NCBI GenBank assembly: GCA_026418695.1
Contig: JAOAAU010000100.1
Span: forward strand, 1-55,854
Direction: 5' to 3'
Length of the DNA: 55,854 nt
Source: Clostridia bacterium
Lineage (GTDB): Bacteria; Bacillota; Clostridia; Acetivibrionales; JAFADI01
Shown here: piece after piece, positions 8,236-16,648 of the stretch
Layout of the letters: each line of letters begins with the position of its first letter
Position numbering within the stretch: the stretch's first letter is position 1
The notes under the pieces: model-generated
The model's input: only the letters and a program-made list of their open reading frames with translations
Databases searched by the model: none
What the model was told of the DNA's origin: nothing
Translations under genes and position numbers: made by a program

Positions 8236-9153
8236 CTACTCAATTTCTTCCAGATTGAACGGAGTTTCCTGATAGACATAGTAATTCAGCCAGTTTGCAA
8301 ATAAAAGATTGGAATGTCCTCTCCACAATACCAAAGGATGTTTCTTTGGATCGTCATTAGGGAAATAATTCCTTGGCACTTGAATATCCAGTCCTTTGGC
8401 GACATCCCGGTCGTATTCCGCCTTGAGTGTCAGCGGATCATACTCGGAGTGACCTGTTACAAAGATCTGTCGGCCGTTCTTTGCCGATACGATATAGACC
8501 CCGGATTCTTCCGATTCCGAAAGGATCTCGAGCTCGGGAACCTTCAATATATCTTCCCTTTTAACTTCGGTATGCCGGGAATGCGGCACATAAAAAACGT
8601 CATCGAAACCTCTTAATAGTTTGACGTTCTTTTTATTGATGATATGAGGAAATACACCGAACATCTTTTCATCCAATGGATACTTGGGAATGCCATAATG
8701 GTAATACAACCCTGCCTGTGCACCCCAACAGATATGGAATGTCGAGTACACGTTATGGAGACTCCATTCCATGATCTCCTTAAGTTCATCCCAATAATTG
8801 ACTTCTTCAAATTCCATCTGTTCCACCGGAGCTCCAGTGATGATCAATCCGTCAAACTTCTGATCCCGGATCTCATCAAAAGTCCTGTAGAATCTTAATA
8901 GATGCTCTTCCGGCGTATTCTTGGATGTATGGGTTTTCGGATGGAGCAGAATAATATCCACCTGGATGGCCGAATTACCCAAAAGGCGCAGGATCTGAGT
9001 TTCTGTCGCAATTTTGGTTGGCATCAGATTTAAGATGGCTATTTTCAAAGGACGTATATCTTGATGAAACGCCCTGTTTTCGGGCATCACAAATATATTC
9101 TCACTGTTTAAGACTTCCACTGCCGGTAAATCATCAGGTACTTTTATCGGCAT
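8236..9153 (-). CDS. metA: Homoserine O-acyltransferase MetA, predicted acetyl-CoA-specific
   Basis: The 305-residue protein is a full-length MetA/HTS-family enzyme that acylates homoserine in methionine synthesis. It begins [15 protein letters not shown], the classical MetA start, and has an AGGGGGG site just upstream; a longer frame upstream lacks such a site. The catalytic Cys142 ([10 protein letters not shown]) and the later HSEYD motif holding His and Glu are intact. Position 111 is Glu (GAPVEQMEF), where the E. coli succinyltransferase has Gly. In characterised MetA enzymes Glu111 selects acetyl-CoA, so this is predicted to be a homoserine O-acetyltransferase. It converges on the receiver-TPR gene with a gap of only 12 bases. 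No SAM riboswitch is seen upstream. Confidence 0.93.
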   Translation of the reverse strand: MPIKVPDDLPAVEVLNSENIFVMPENRAFHQDIRPLKIAILNLMPTKIATETQILRLLGNSAIQVDIILLHPKTHTSKNTPEEHLLRFYRTFDEIRDQKFDGLIITGAPVEQMEFEEVNYWDELKEIMEWSLHNVYSTFHICWGAQAGLYYHYGIPKYPLDEKMFGVFPHIINKKNVKLLRGFDDVFYVPHSRHTEVKREDILKVPELEILSESEESGVYIVSAKNGRQIFVTGHSEYDPLTLKAEYDRDVAKGLDIQVPRNYFPNDDPKKHPLVLWRGHSNLLFANWLNYYVYQETPFNLEEIE

Positions 9154-9473
9154 TCTTTTCCCCCCTGCTTGTATTGATTTAATTATGGTAATTGGAAAAA
9201 ACAAACTGGATGCAGCACACTTCTAAATATATGTACATTTTAGTAATGATAGGATATCTGTCTGTTTCCTTTCTTTAGTGGAACACACAGATATTTCCTA
9301 CTATTCCTATAAAATTAATTTAATATTACTATGTGCTGTAGCCAAAGTCAATAAAGATTCTTTAGTTTTATCCATGTTCGGAATAGTCATGCTCATAAAA
9401 ATACTTGACACCATATCCGATGCCAAGTATTTTTTGTTTCTTATAAACATTAGAACTTGCAGACCTTTAAAAT
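9154..9473. other. Intergenic region between htrA and metA (both leftward)
   Basis: This 320-base AT-rich stretch holds the htrA terminator at 9397-9435 and presumably the metA promoter. I looked for the SAM-I and SAM-II riboswitch consensus on the minus strand and did not find it. No gene is supported. Confidence 0.5.
9397..9435 (-). terminator. Intrinsic terminator after htrA
   Basis: AAAAATACTTG and CAAGTATTTTT form an 11-bp stem with a 16-base loop. It lies 40 bases after the htrA stop. Both flanks are A/T runs, so it could work in both directions. Confidence 0.75.
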
Positions 9474-10772
9474 TTATCTTTCCTCTGAGAAAGTCAGCTT
9501 GAAAGTCTTATTGGTTCCATCTCTGTTGACTACTATATCCACGGTATCTCCAGCCTTATAATTCTTCTTGACTGCCTCCAGGTCCTTCATGGTCTTCACT
9601 GTTTTACCTGCAAGACTGACAATAATATCGCCCTTCTGCAGCCCTGCTTTTTCAGCACCGCTGCCAGCACCAATTTCAGTGATATAGATACCCTGCGGAA
9701 CGCTATATTGTCTTGCAAGGACTTCAGATATATCTCTACCGGTAATTCCAACAACCGGTCTTCCTTTTACATAGCCAAACATGATCAGCTGGTCAACAAT
9801 AGGCTTTGCATCATTCATTGGAATGGCAAATCCTAAGCCCTCCACACCGGCCACAGATATTTTGATGGTGTTGATACCGATGACCTGTCCCTGGGAATTA
9901 ACCAGTGCTCCGCCGCTGTTTCCCGGATTGATGGCAGCATCTGTCTGAATCAGATTCAGTACTTTGTCATCCGCTTCAACTTTCCTGTTTAAAGCGCTAA
10001 CCACACCGACTGTTACTGAACCGGCAAATTCCATGCCGAGAGGATTTCCGATGGCAACGGCCTGCTCTCCGACTTCCAGTTTTGAAGAATCGCCAAGTTC
10101 GGCTGCCGGCAGACCTGTAAGATCTACCTTGATGACCGCCAGGTCATTTTTGCTGTCTCCGCCGATAAACTTTGCTTTTACCTGCCGTTTGTCCGGAAGG
10201 AATACTTCAAGGGTTGTATTTTTGCTGGCTCTATTTTTGGGATCGGCGTATTCAACCACATGATAATTGGTCATGATATATCCATCTGCAGTGATAATCA
10301 CTCCTGAACCTTCAGCTTTTGACTCTCCAAGATCGTCACCAAAGAATCGACCGTACGAGTTTGCTACTGTCATTCGAATTCCTACAATGGACGGTCCTAC
10401 TTTTTTAGCGATTTCCGTAACAGCAGAACCTTTAGCTAACGCAAGTTTAGAAATATTGTTGTTTCCTGTGTCATTGGTAGCACTTTTATCCTCGCTGGCA
10501 TAATTGATTGCTTTTTCTGTTTTTATCGCTTCTGTATGCTGTTCCATTTTGCTTGTAAAAACGGAATACATCACTCCGCCCATCACGGCGCTGCTAAGAA
10601 TGGAGGATGTCAAAACAAGAGCAATATAGGTCCTCACGTTGGACTTTTTCTTTTGCTTGTGTGCCCACGGATCCGGGATCACTTGCAGTTCCAGTCCCTT
10701 TTCAACATTTTGGCTCATGATGCTATCTTTATAATCTTGGCTGTCTTCGTGCCAATAAGAATTGTTATTCAT
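9474..10772 (-). CDS. htrA: HtrA/DegP-like membrane-anchored serine protease
   Basis: The 432-residue protein has a cytoplasmic tail, one membrane segment (about 48-72), a trypsin-like S1C protease domain (about 115-310) and a C-terminal PDZ domain (about 335-425). The catalytic triad is visible as His171 (MTNYHVVEY), Asp210 (KNDLAVIKV) and Ser286 (INPGNSGGALV). The family degrades misfolded exported proteins at the membrane surface and is often under envelope-stress control. AAAGGAGG lies about 9 bases before the ATG. It stands alone, divergent from the FetAB transporter and closed by its own terminator. Confidence 0.93.
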   Translation of the reverse strand: MNNNSYWHEDSQDYKDSIMSQNVEKGLELQVIPDPWAHKQKKKSNVRTYIALVLTSSILSSAVMGGVMYSVFTSKMEQHTEAIKTEKAINYASEDKSATNDTGNNNISKLALAKGSAVTEIAKKVGPSIVGIRMTVANSYGRFFGDDLGESKAEGSGVIITADGYIMTNYHVVEYADPKNRASKNTTLEVFLPDKRQVKAKFIGGDSKNDLAVIKVDLTGLPAAELGDSSKLEVGEQAVAIGNPLGMEFAGSVTVGVVSALNRKVEADDKVLNLIQTDAAINPGNSGGALVNSQGQVIGINTIKISVAGVEGLGFAIPMNDAKPIVDQLIMFGYVKGRPVVGITGRDISEVLARQYSVPQGIYITEIGAGSGAEKAGLQKGDIIVSLAGKTVKTMKDLEAVKKNYKAGDTVDIVVNRDGTNKTFKLTFSEER

Positions 10773-11029
10773 AATGATTGCCTCCTTTGTGTTCAGCTTT
10801 TATATTCTTAGTGTAAACAAAAATTTTGAAGAATTTATGGAGAAGCTATGAATAATTTGTTAAATTTAATCTATAACTGTATAGACTTTAAAAAAACTTA
10901 CTTCTACTGTTCTTGAAGTGATAAAAATAATTGTTGATACAAGCTTCATACAAGGTATGAAATGTGATAATGTGGGTAAATAGAAAAGGGAAATTCAATG
11001 CTACAACTACTTTAAGGGGGTTCGCACAA

Positions 11030-11674
11030 TTGTTTTCGTTAAAAAGTGTAAAATACAAGGATATTCTAGATATCGAGGAACTTTTTATTCCTTCAGGCAA
11101 GGTATCCTGCATTGTCGGAGAAAGCGGAAGCGGAAAGACGACACTCATAAAGCTATTAAACAACTTGATCAGTCCTGATGCAGGCATCATCACCTATAAG
11201 GAGACTCCGCTGGAAGATATCAATCCTGTTGAGCTTCGCCGGAATGTGGTGATGCTTCCCCAATCTCCTCCTATTTTCAGCGGGAGTATACGGGATAACC
11301 TGCTGATGGGTCTAAAATTCTCTGAAAAACCTTTAGCTGCAGATGAAAAGTTAAATGCAGTTCTTATGAATGTAAAACTGGAAAAAGCCCTGGAGGAGAA
11401 TGCTGAAAAGCTGTCCGGGGGCGAAAAGCAGAGGCTTGCCCTTGCGAGGGTACTGCTGCTGGAACCGGAAGTCTTTTTACTGGATGAACCATCCTCCGCT
11501 TTAGACGAAAGCACGGAGGACCTCATCATCGATATGCTCGTTTCCTATTCAAAGGCTGCCAACAAAACCCTAGTCATGGTCACGCACTCTCAAAAGGTTG
11601 CCCGGAACTTTTCCGATATCATCATAGAAATCAAAAAAGGCAAAGTAATCAGCAAGAAGGAGGGCATAGAATGA
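11030..11674 (+). CDS. fetA: FetA-like ABC transporter ATP-binding protein
   Basis: The 214-residue ATPase has a Walker A (GESGSGKTT, about 30-38), the signature LSGGEKQR, Walker B (VFLLDEP) and the switch His in MVTHSQ. Its stop overlaps the start of a FetB permease (ATGA), so the two form one exporter. E. coli FetAB exports iron and relieves oxidative stress; other metals are possible. A TTG start is chosen because AAGGGGG sits 9 bases upstream and the resulting length fits FetA. A longer frame beginning at 10964 would add 22 residues without a good site. Confidence 0.85.
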   Translation: MFSLKSVKYKDILDIEELFIPSGKVSCIVGESGSGKTTLIKLLNNLISPDAGIITYKETPLEDINPVELRRNVVMLPQSPPIFSGSIRDNLLMGLKFSEKPLAADEKLNAVLMNVKLEKALEENAEKLSGGEKQRLALARVLLLEPEVFLLDEPSSALDESTEDLIIDMLVSYSKAANKTLVMVTHSQKVARNFSDIIIEIKKGKVISKKEGIE

Positions 11675-12450
11675 AGGGTATTATCGATTTACAGCCTTGG
11701 CAGCTTGCAGCGGCCTATCTTTTTATCATTCTTCTGTTAGGAATTGTAAGGGTTAAAGGGATCGCCAGAGAGAAGGAAATCGTGATTTCTACCCTCCGTA
11801 TGTCCCTGCAGCTGTTTTTGACAGGGTATGTTCTAGCCTATATCTTCGACTTCAGTCATCCCGGGTTTACGATACTGATTTTGATCTTTATGGAAGCCTT
11901 TGCTGTCCACAACATATATAAGCGCTCCAAAGCAGTCTTATCTAAAAAACTGAAGAGAATTATCGCCTTCTCCATGGTTAGCGGTTCTCTTTTGAGTTTG
12001 TGTTATTTTCTGTTTGTGGTCATCCACATTTCCCCCTGGTATGAGCCCAGGTATTTTATTCCCATTGGCGGAATGATTATCGGAAATTCTATGACAGGGG
12101 TTTCCCTCGGAGTCTCCAGGCTCGTTGACGGAATGAATACGCACAAACATCTGATAGAATCTTCCCTCATGCTGGGCGCTACTCCCAAAGCTGCTTCCCG
12201 GCAGATCGTAAACAATGCTTTCGATGCCGCCATTCTACCTACCATCAACAATATGGTTGGTATGGGGATTGTTTCACTGCCGGGAATGATGACAGGGCAG
12301 ATTCTATCCGGGACTTCTCCAACCATCGCCATCGAGTACCAGATCGCCATTATGCTGGGTATCGCAGGAAGTGTTTCACTTACGGTCATCATGTTTTTAC
12401 AGTTAGGATATAAGACTTTCTTTAACAGCCGCAGTCAGCTTGAAATCTAA
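11671..12450 (+). CDS. fetB: FetB-family (UPF0014) ABC transporter permease
   Basis: The 259-residue protein has about six or seven membrane segments and the family core: FIPIGGMIIGNSMTG, then LMLGATPKAASRQ, AILPTINNMVGMGIVSLPG and MMTGQILSG, ending with a short FFNSRSQL tail as in E. coli FetB. It is translationally coupled to the ATPase gene by a 4-base overlap. Together they are predicted to form a plasma-membrane metal (iron) exporter. The hairpin at 12506-12540 closes the operon. Confidence 0.9.
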   Translation: MKGIIDLQPWQLAAAYLFIILLLGIVRVKGIAREKEIVISTLRMSLQLFLTGYVLAYIFDFSHPGFTILILIFMEAFAVHNIYKRSKAVLSKKLKRIIAFSMVSGSLLSLCYFLFVVIHISPWYEPRYFIPIGGMIIGNSMTGVSLGVSRLVDGMNTHKHLIESSLMLGATPKAASRQIVNNAFDAAILPTINNMVGMGIVSLPGMMTGQILSGTSPTIAIEYQIAIMLGIAGSVSLTVIMFLQLGYKTFFNSRSQLEI

Positions 12451-12505
12451 CTTTTTTCGAATGGCATAAAAATTCATTGAGAAATCAATATCTCATGGAT
12501 AGCAG

Positions 12506-12540
12506 ATAAGCAGATGTTAAAGCATCTGCTTATTATTTAT
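12506..12540 (+). terminator. Intrinsic terminator after fetAB
   Basis: ATAAGCAGATG and CATCTGCTTAT pair over a 6-base loop and are followed by an AT-rich tail (TATTTAT) rather than a pure T run. Confidence 0.65.
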
Positions 12541-12568
12541 CGTGATTCCAATCATACTTTCTGACAAG

Positions 12569-12594
12569 GAAAAAGCTCCTGTTGGGGGAGCTCC
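12569..12594 (-). terminator. Intrinsic terminator after the CopZ-like gene
   Basis: Read leftward, AGCTCC and GGAGCT pair and are followed by TTTTT, ten bases after the CopZ-like stop. Confidence 0.7.
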
Positions 12595-12602
12595 GTTACG
12601 AA

Positions 12603-12815
12603 TTATTTCACATCGTATCCCTGATCTTCAATGGTATCCCGGATGGTTTTCAGCTCTACCCGTTCAGCATCGTACTCTACGGAAACCTTTTTTGAGTTCA
12701 GGTCTACCTTGACACTGTCCACACCGTTCAATTCCCCAACTGCTTTCTTTATTGCGTTTTCACAGTGGCTGCATGACATACCTTCTACAGTTAGTATAGA
12801 TACTTCCTTTGCCAT
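12603..12815 (-). CDS. copZ: CopZ-like heavy-metal-associated (HMA) chaperone
   Basis: The 70-residue protein is a single HMA domain. The metal site is MSCSHC near residue 14-19, with the usual beta-alpha-beta-beta-alpha-beta pattern to the GYDV end. CopZ proteins carry Cu(I) to P-type ATPases such as CopA, but no such ATPase is in this window, so the partner must lie elsewhere. An AGGAGG site is 9 bases before the ATG and a terminator follows. The metal (copper, or possibly another soft metal) is inferred from the family. Confidence 0.88.
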   Translation of the reverse strand: MAKEVSILTVEGMSCSHCENAIKKAVGELNGVDSVKVDLNSKKVSVEYDAERVELKTIRDTIEDQGYDVK

Positions 12816-12973
12816 TAAGCCTACCTCCTGTTGTAATTTTTATGATTAATGATAATATAATACCACAAACCTTTAGAATTAATCTAAATATTTTTATTCT
12901 TTCATTGTTTTGTTACAAAGTTTTTCCGGCAGGGAATATTAAATCCATGACGAATATATAGCTGAGGTGGTTT

Positions 12974-13684
12974 TTGTTGAAGGAAATATCATGGATTGTT
13001 GCTTTTTCAGCAGGGTTGTTTTCGTTTTTATCTCCTTGTGTACTTCCGATGATTCCGGCATATGTTTCGTATCTGACAGGTGCCGGTCTCACTGAACTGA
13101 CCTCGGGGAAATCCAAGCTGACCGTCTTATATAAGTCTATCGGGTTTATATTGGGCTTTTCTCTTGTTTTTGTCATCATGGGGGCCTCCATCAGCTCCCT
13201 TGGACAGCTTTTATCCGCCTATCAGGGTATTTTCAGAAGAGCAGGCGGGATCCTCATCATCGTCTTTGGAATCCATACGGCAGGCATCTTCAAAATCAAG
13301 CTGTTCTATTCCGAAAAACGATGGTTTCCTGAAAATATTCATAGTAAGAACTTAGGTTCCCTTTTTCTTGGCATGGCTTTTGCTGCGGGTTGGACACCCT
13401 GTGTAGGCCCTATTTTGTCTTCCATACTGATTTATGCCGGCAGTATGAATACGGTTAGTACGGGAATCCTCCTGCTGGTTTTCTATTCACTGGGTCTGGC
13501 CATCCCCTTTATCCTTACGGCTCTGGCCATCGAAAGCTTTACCAAGTATTTCAAACGGTATTCCCGGTTTCTGCCGGCCATATCCACGATCAGCGGAATT
13601 CTCTTAATTATTTTCGGGATTCTCATTTTTTTCAATAAACTCGCAGTTATCAGTGGATATTTTAACTTTTTGCCGTCATTTTGA
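12974..13684 (+). CDS. ccdA: CcdA-family cytochrome c biogenesis/thiol-disulfide transport protein
   Basis: The 236-residue protein has six membrane segments and the two CcdA/DsbD-core cysteines, Cys22 (LSPCVLPMIP) and Cys143 (GWTPCVGPIL). These carry electrons from cytoplasmic thioredoxin across the membrane. The start is TTG, with GAGGTGG about 4-10 bases upstream; a second TTG follows directly. The TlpA/ResA-like thioredoxin downstream is the expected acceptor. In clostridia without c-type cytochromes such pairs may reduce other exported thiols, so a cytochrome role should not be assumed. Confidence 0.9.
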   Translation: MLKEISWIVAFSAGLFSFLSPCVLPMIPAYVSYLTGAGLTELTSGKSKLTVLYKSIGFILGFSLVFVIMGASISSLGQLLSAYQGIFRRAGGILIIVFGIHTAGIFKIKLFYSEKRWFPENIHSKNLGSLFLGMAFAAGWTPCVGPILSSILIYAGSMNTVSTGILLLVFYSLGLAIPFILTALAIESFTKYFKRYSRFLPAISTISGILLIIFGILIFFNKLAVISGYFNFLPSF

Positions 13685-13818
13685 AGAGTTTTATACAAGA
13701 GCACTGTGTCTATAGCATAGGAAGCTTCCAAACCTTGATTCATATTTCATCCGCTAGTCTTTCATTGAAATTGACTTGTAGGACTGATATTTAAACTATT
13801 AGAAAGCAGGTACTTGTT

Positions 13819-14388
13819 ATGAAAAAAAGCATGATCATTTGGGGAACCGCCTTGATTCTCATTATTATCGCAGCTTATACCATGTTTACTTATAGTCCTC
13901 AAAGCAATACACCCAATACGGGAAAAAAAAGTTCCGATCAGAAAAAACAACCCGCTAGCGAAAGCAAACCACAGCCCTCTGTAAATGCTGCTCCCGATTT
14001 TACACTAAATGATCTTGATGGAAACAAGGTCACATTAAGCCAGCTGCAAGGGAAAAAGGTATTTCTTAACTTCTGGGCAACCTGGTGTCCTCCCTGCCGT
14101 GCGGAGATGCCCGATATTGAAAAACTAAAAAAGGAAACCACTATAGAGGATCTGGTGATCCTTGCTGTCAACATCGGTGAAGATAAGGAAACCGTCAGTA
14201 AGTTCATACAAAAGAACAGCTATAGCTTTAAAATTCTTCTGGATCAAAAGGGCACTGTTGCCGAACAATATAAAGTCAATTCTATCCCAGCTTCCTTCTT
14301 TATGAATACAGACGGCAGCATCTCAAGCCGTCATGTAGGCACAATGAATTTAACTCAAATGAAAGATGCCATTGCTTCACTGAAGTAA
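13819..14388 (+). CDS. TlpA/ResA-like membrane-anchored thioredoxin
   Basis: The 189-residue protein has an N-terminal membrane anchor (about 5-24), a Ser/Pro/Lys-rich linker (about 25-55) and a thioredoxin fold. The active site is WCPPC (Cys90 and Cys93 in NFWATWCPPCRAEMP). The cis-proline loop is VNSIPASFF. The CPPC motif and position after CcdA fit an extracytoplasmic thiol reductase or oxidoreductase fed by CcdA. AAAGCAGG precedes the ATG. A terminator follows at 14426-14458. Confidence 0.9.
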   Translation: MKKSMIIWGTALILIIIAAYTMFTYSPQSNTPNTGKKSSDQKKQPASESKPQPSVNAAPDFTLNDLDGNKVTLSQLQGKKVFLNFWATWCPPCRAEMPDIEKLKKETTIEDLVILAVNIGEDKETVSKFIQKNSYSFKILLDQKGTVAEQYKVNSIPASFFMNTDGSISSRHVGTMNLTQMKDAIASLK

Positions 14389-14425
14389 AATAAGGGAACG
14401 CTAAATCTATATAAACACTGTCAAG

Positions 14426-14458
14426 TGCAGAAGCCTCCTGGCTGCTGCATTTTTTTTA
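14426..14458 (+). terminator. Intrinsic terminator after the TlpA-like gene
   Basis: TGCAGAAGCC pairs with GGCTGCTGCA (one mismatch) over a 4-base loop and is followed by seven T residues. Confidence 0.85.
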
Positions 14459-14613
14459 CAGTTTTTCATACATTTTTTTAATGCTTCCCACGTCTAAAAA
14501 GCATTTAAAAATCGATGCTTTTTGCATTATACTTCTGTGAACTTCTCATACTACTTACATACAGTTTTGACAAGCTCGAATTCTCCAAAAGCCTTCATAC
14601 TTGAAAGCATTGA

Positions 14614-14723
14614 TTTTTAAGGCTTTATTAATTCTTTGTTAAATGCTGGTTACGAATTTGTAAATTTGTCGTTATGGCTTTGTTAATCTCTTGTTATTTA
14701 ATTGTTAATTCTATGTTAAGTCG
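14614..14723 (+). promoter_or_regulatory. Array of about ten 11-bp-phased Pho-box-like repeats
   Basis: The tetranucleotide GTTA recurs with an exact 11-base period at 14638, 14649, 14671, 14682, 14693, 14704 and 14715. GTAA fills the in-phase position 14660. Weaker in-phase matches (TTTA, ATTA) lie at 14616 and 14627. The consensus unit is TTGTTAA followed by 4 variable bases. Eleven-base direct repeats are the hallmark of PhoB/PhoP binding sites: E. coli CTGTCA units, and B. subtilis TTAACA, which is the complement of TGTTAA. The array ends immediately before the -35 box of the DUF47-Pit operon, fitting activation under phosphate limitation. The assignment to a PhoP-type regulator is inference. 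Confidence 0.8.
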
Positions 14724-14724
14724 A

Positions 14725-14753
14725 TTGTCTAGGCTTACAGGCTCATTTATAAT
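14725..14753 (+). promoter_or_regulatory. Sigma-A-type promoter of the DUF47-Pit operon
   Basis: TTGTCT (14725-14730), a 17-base spacer and a perfect TATAAT (14748-14753). The -35 abuts the last phased repeat, the usual geometry for PhoP-activated promoters. Confidence 0.8.
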
Positions 14754-14791
14754 CAAATCATTGGAACTTTTTAAGGAGGAATATCAAAATT

Positions 14792-15415
14792 ATGTTCAGA
14801 ATATCAAGAAAAGAAGAAGAATTCTACGATTTATTTATCGAAGCTGCAGAAAAATCTCTGGAGGCAGCGAAATTACTCGAAGATTTGATGTCAAATTATG
14901 TTGACGTTACCAAAAAGATTGATGATATCGAAAAGATTGAGCATGAATGCGACAAACATGTCCACAGGATCCTTCAAAAACTAAACGCTTCATTTATCAC
15001 CCCCATCGACAGAGAAGACATTTACCTTATCGCAAAAGAGCTGGATACCATCACAGATTCCATAGAAGCAACTGCTCACCGTTTCAAAATGTATAACGTG
15101 ACCTCTGTCAGGGATGATGCAAAAGCAATGTCAAAGCTGATCACCCAATGTACCAGTGAATTAAGGGATTTAATGTCTCAGATGAAGAGCATGAAGGAAA
15201 ATAAGGTATTAAAACAAAAAATCATCGAAGTCAACCGTTTGGAGGATGACGGGGATAGAATCTTCAGAACAGCTGTTTCAAAGCTCTTTATTGCACAGGA
15301 GGATGCAACGGAAGTATTGAAATGGAAAGAGATCTATGAGCACCTGGAAAGTACGCTGGACGCTTGCGAAGATGTAGCGAATATTGTAGAGGGAGTTGTT
15401 ATGAAACATGCTTAG
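14792..15415 (+). CDS. DUF47 (PhoU-like) accessory protein of the Pit phosphate transporter
   Basis: The 207-residue protein is almost entirely helical and matches the DUF47/YkaA family, a relative of PhoU. Typical stretches are EHECDKHVHRILQKL, TPIDREDIYLIAKELD and DACEDVANIVEGVVMKHA, which carry the E/D-rich metal-binding pattern of PhoU. Members are encoded next to Pit transporters and are thought to regulate phosphate uptake. AAGGAGGA lies 11 bases before the ATG. The last codons overlap the Pit gene by 8 bases, so the two are translationally coupled. Confidence 0.92.
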   Translation: MFRISRKEEEFYDLFIEAAEKSLEAAKLLEDLMSNYVDVTKKIDDIEKIEHECDKHVHRILQKLNASFITPIDREDIYLIAKELDTITDSIEATAHRFKMYNVTSVRDDAKAMSKLITQCTSELRDLMSQMKSMKENKVLKQKIIEVNRLEDDGDRIFRTAVSKLFIAQEDATEVLKWKEIYEHLESTLDACEDVANIVEGVVMKHA

Positions 15416-16409
15416 TGGTATAAGCTTTACACTGGTAGCGGTGGTAGTCCTTGCACTGACCTTTGATTTCATTAACGGTTTTCATGATACCGCCAACTCC
15501 ATAGCCACCTCTGTATCCACAAGGGTCCTTACACCTAGAGCAGCAATTATTATGGCTGCGTCTCTGAACTTTTTAGGCGCACTGATGAGTGAGAAGGTCG
15601 CAAAAACCATCTCCAAAGGGCTCGTACAAGGCTCTGTTGAGCAGTATGTGATTGTGGGAACCCTCGTGGCTGCGATCACGTGGAACTTAATAACCTGGTA
15701 TTACGGTATTCCAAGCAGTTCCTCCCATGCACTCATCGGCGGCCTGATAGGCTCTTCCATTGTTTACGCTTGGAGTCTTGAGAAGGTAATCTGGACAGGT
15801 GTATGGTCAAAAGTAATTTTTCCGCTCATTACTTCTCCCATTGTCGGTTTTGTGATTGGTTTGAGTATCATGACCTTGTTGTTTAGACTGCTTGCATCTT
15901 TATCCCAACAGGTCGTCAATCGTTGGTTTGCAAAGCTTCAGATTGTATCCGCTGCTTTCATGGCATATACACATGGGAATAATGATGCTCAGAAATCCAT
16001 GGGAATCATCACATTGGCCCTTGTAAGTTCCGGAGTAATTTCTACCGAAAGCGGAGTGCCAACCTGGGTAAAAATCACTTGTGCTCTGGCCATGGGCTTA
16101 GGTACTTCCGTTGGTGGTTGGAAGATCATCAAAACCATGGGTGTTAACATGATCCGACTTCAACCCATAGGGGGATTTGCTGCTGAAACAGCTGCAGCAG
16201 CGGTTATTGAAACTGCAACATATTTTGGTGCTCCTGTCAGTACTACGCATGTAATCTCCACCTCCATCATGGGTGTTGGCGCCGCCAAAAGGCTTTCTGC
16301 CGTTCGGTGGGCACTTGCAAGGAATATCGTTAGTGCCTGGGTATTGACCATACCGGTTACCGCTTTGCTGGGCGGTATCATTACTGCAATATTCAAAGCA
16401 TTTGTATAA
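15408..16409 (+). CDS. pit: Pit-family inorganic phosphate transporter
   Basis: The 333-residue membrane protein has about ten membrane segments and both inverted Pit signature repeats: DFINGFHDTANSIATSVSTR near the N-terminus and AYTHGNNDAQKSMGII around 185-200. Pit proteins are low-affinity metal-phosphate/proton or sodium/phosphate symporters. It is coupled to DUF47 by an 8-base overlap and placed under the phased Pho-box-like array. That is notable because Pit systems are often constitutive. A strong terminator lies 12 bases after the stop. Confidence 0.93.
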   Translation: MLSGISFTLVAVVVLALTFDFINGFHDTANSIATSVSTRVLTPRAAIIMAASLNFLGALMSEKVAKTISKGLVQGSVEQYVIVGTLVAAITWNLITWYYGIPSSSSHALIGGLIGSSIVYAWSLEKVIWTGVWSKVIFPLITSPIVGFVIGLSIMTLLFRLLASLSQQVVNRWFAKLQIVSAAFMAYTHGNNDAQKSMGIITLALVSSGVISTESGVPTWVKITCALAMGLGTSVGGWKIIKTMGVNMIRLQPIGGFAAETAAAAVIETATYFGAPVSTTHVISTSIMGVGAAKRLSAVRWALARNIVSAWVLTIPVTALLGGIITAIFKAFV

Positions 16410-16420
16410 TTGGCAATAGT

Positions 16421-16450
16421 AAAAGCGTCCCTGTTCAGGGACGCTTTTTT
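16421..16450. terminator. Bidirectional intrinsic terminator after pit
   Basis: AAAAGCGTCCCTG and CAGGGACGCTTTT form a long GC-rich stem with A and T flanks. It also lies downstream of the small leftward genes at 16474-16774. Confidence 0.9.
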
Positions 16451-16473
16451 GATGCATTAACTACTCTTAAGTA

Positions 16474-16604
16474 TCAACCTTTGCAGTCGTATTTAAAGCC
16501 ATAGAAGAAATTCGGGCATAGCAGGCATAGGATGAATAAAATGATAATGAACTAACAAATCCAATCAATTCTATGCCGCATCCATAGGTTCGATCCTCTG
16601 CCAT
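16474..16604 (-). pseudogene. Small YjcZ-like membrane peptide gene, apparently frameshifted
   Basis: A good ribosome-binding site (AAAGGAGGG) precedes an ATG at 16604. The open frame reads MAEDRTYGCGIELIGFVSS and then runs on as a weakly hydrophobic 45-residue peptide to 16467. In the frame reached by one missing base near 16551 the sequence becomes FIIILFILCLLCPNFFYGF and ends in KYDCKG at 16474. That closely parallels the intact neighbour (FFIIIFLILFYCKPFYG). I therefore read it as a decayed or misread paralogue of that gene. The alternative is that the 45-residue frame is real. Confidence 0.5.
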
Positions 16605-16648
16605 TCTATTCCCTCCTTTCTGCCCGTTGCCTCAAACCACCTTTAAAT

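Larger units (their letters stand above)
14389..14791 (+). other. Intergenic control region of the phosphate operon
   Basis: This 403-base AT-rich stretch contains the TlpA-like terminator, then the long phased repeat array (14614-14723), a promoter (14725-14753) and the ribosome-binding site AAGGAGGA (14773-14780). No coding sequence is supported in it. Confidence 0.7.

Noticed and set aside
9154..9473. SAM riboswitch or T-box before metA
   Set aside because: No matching conserved core was seen; the only clear structure is the htrA terminator.
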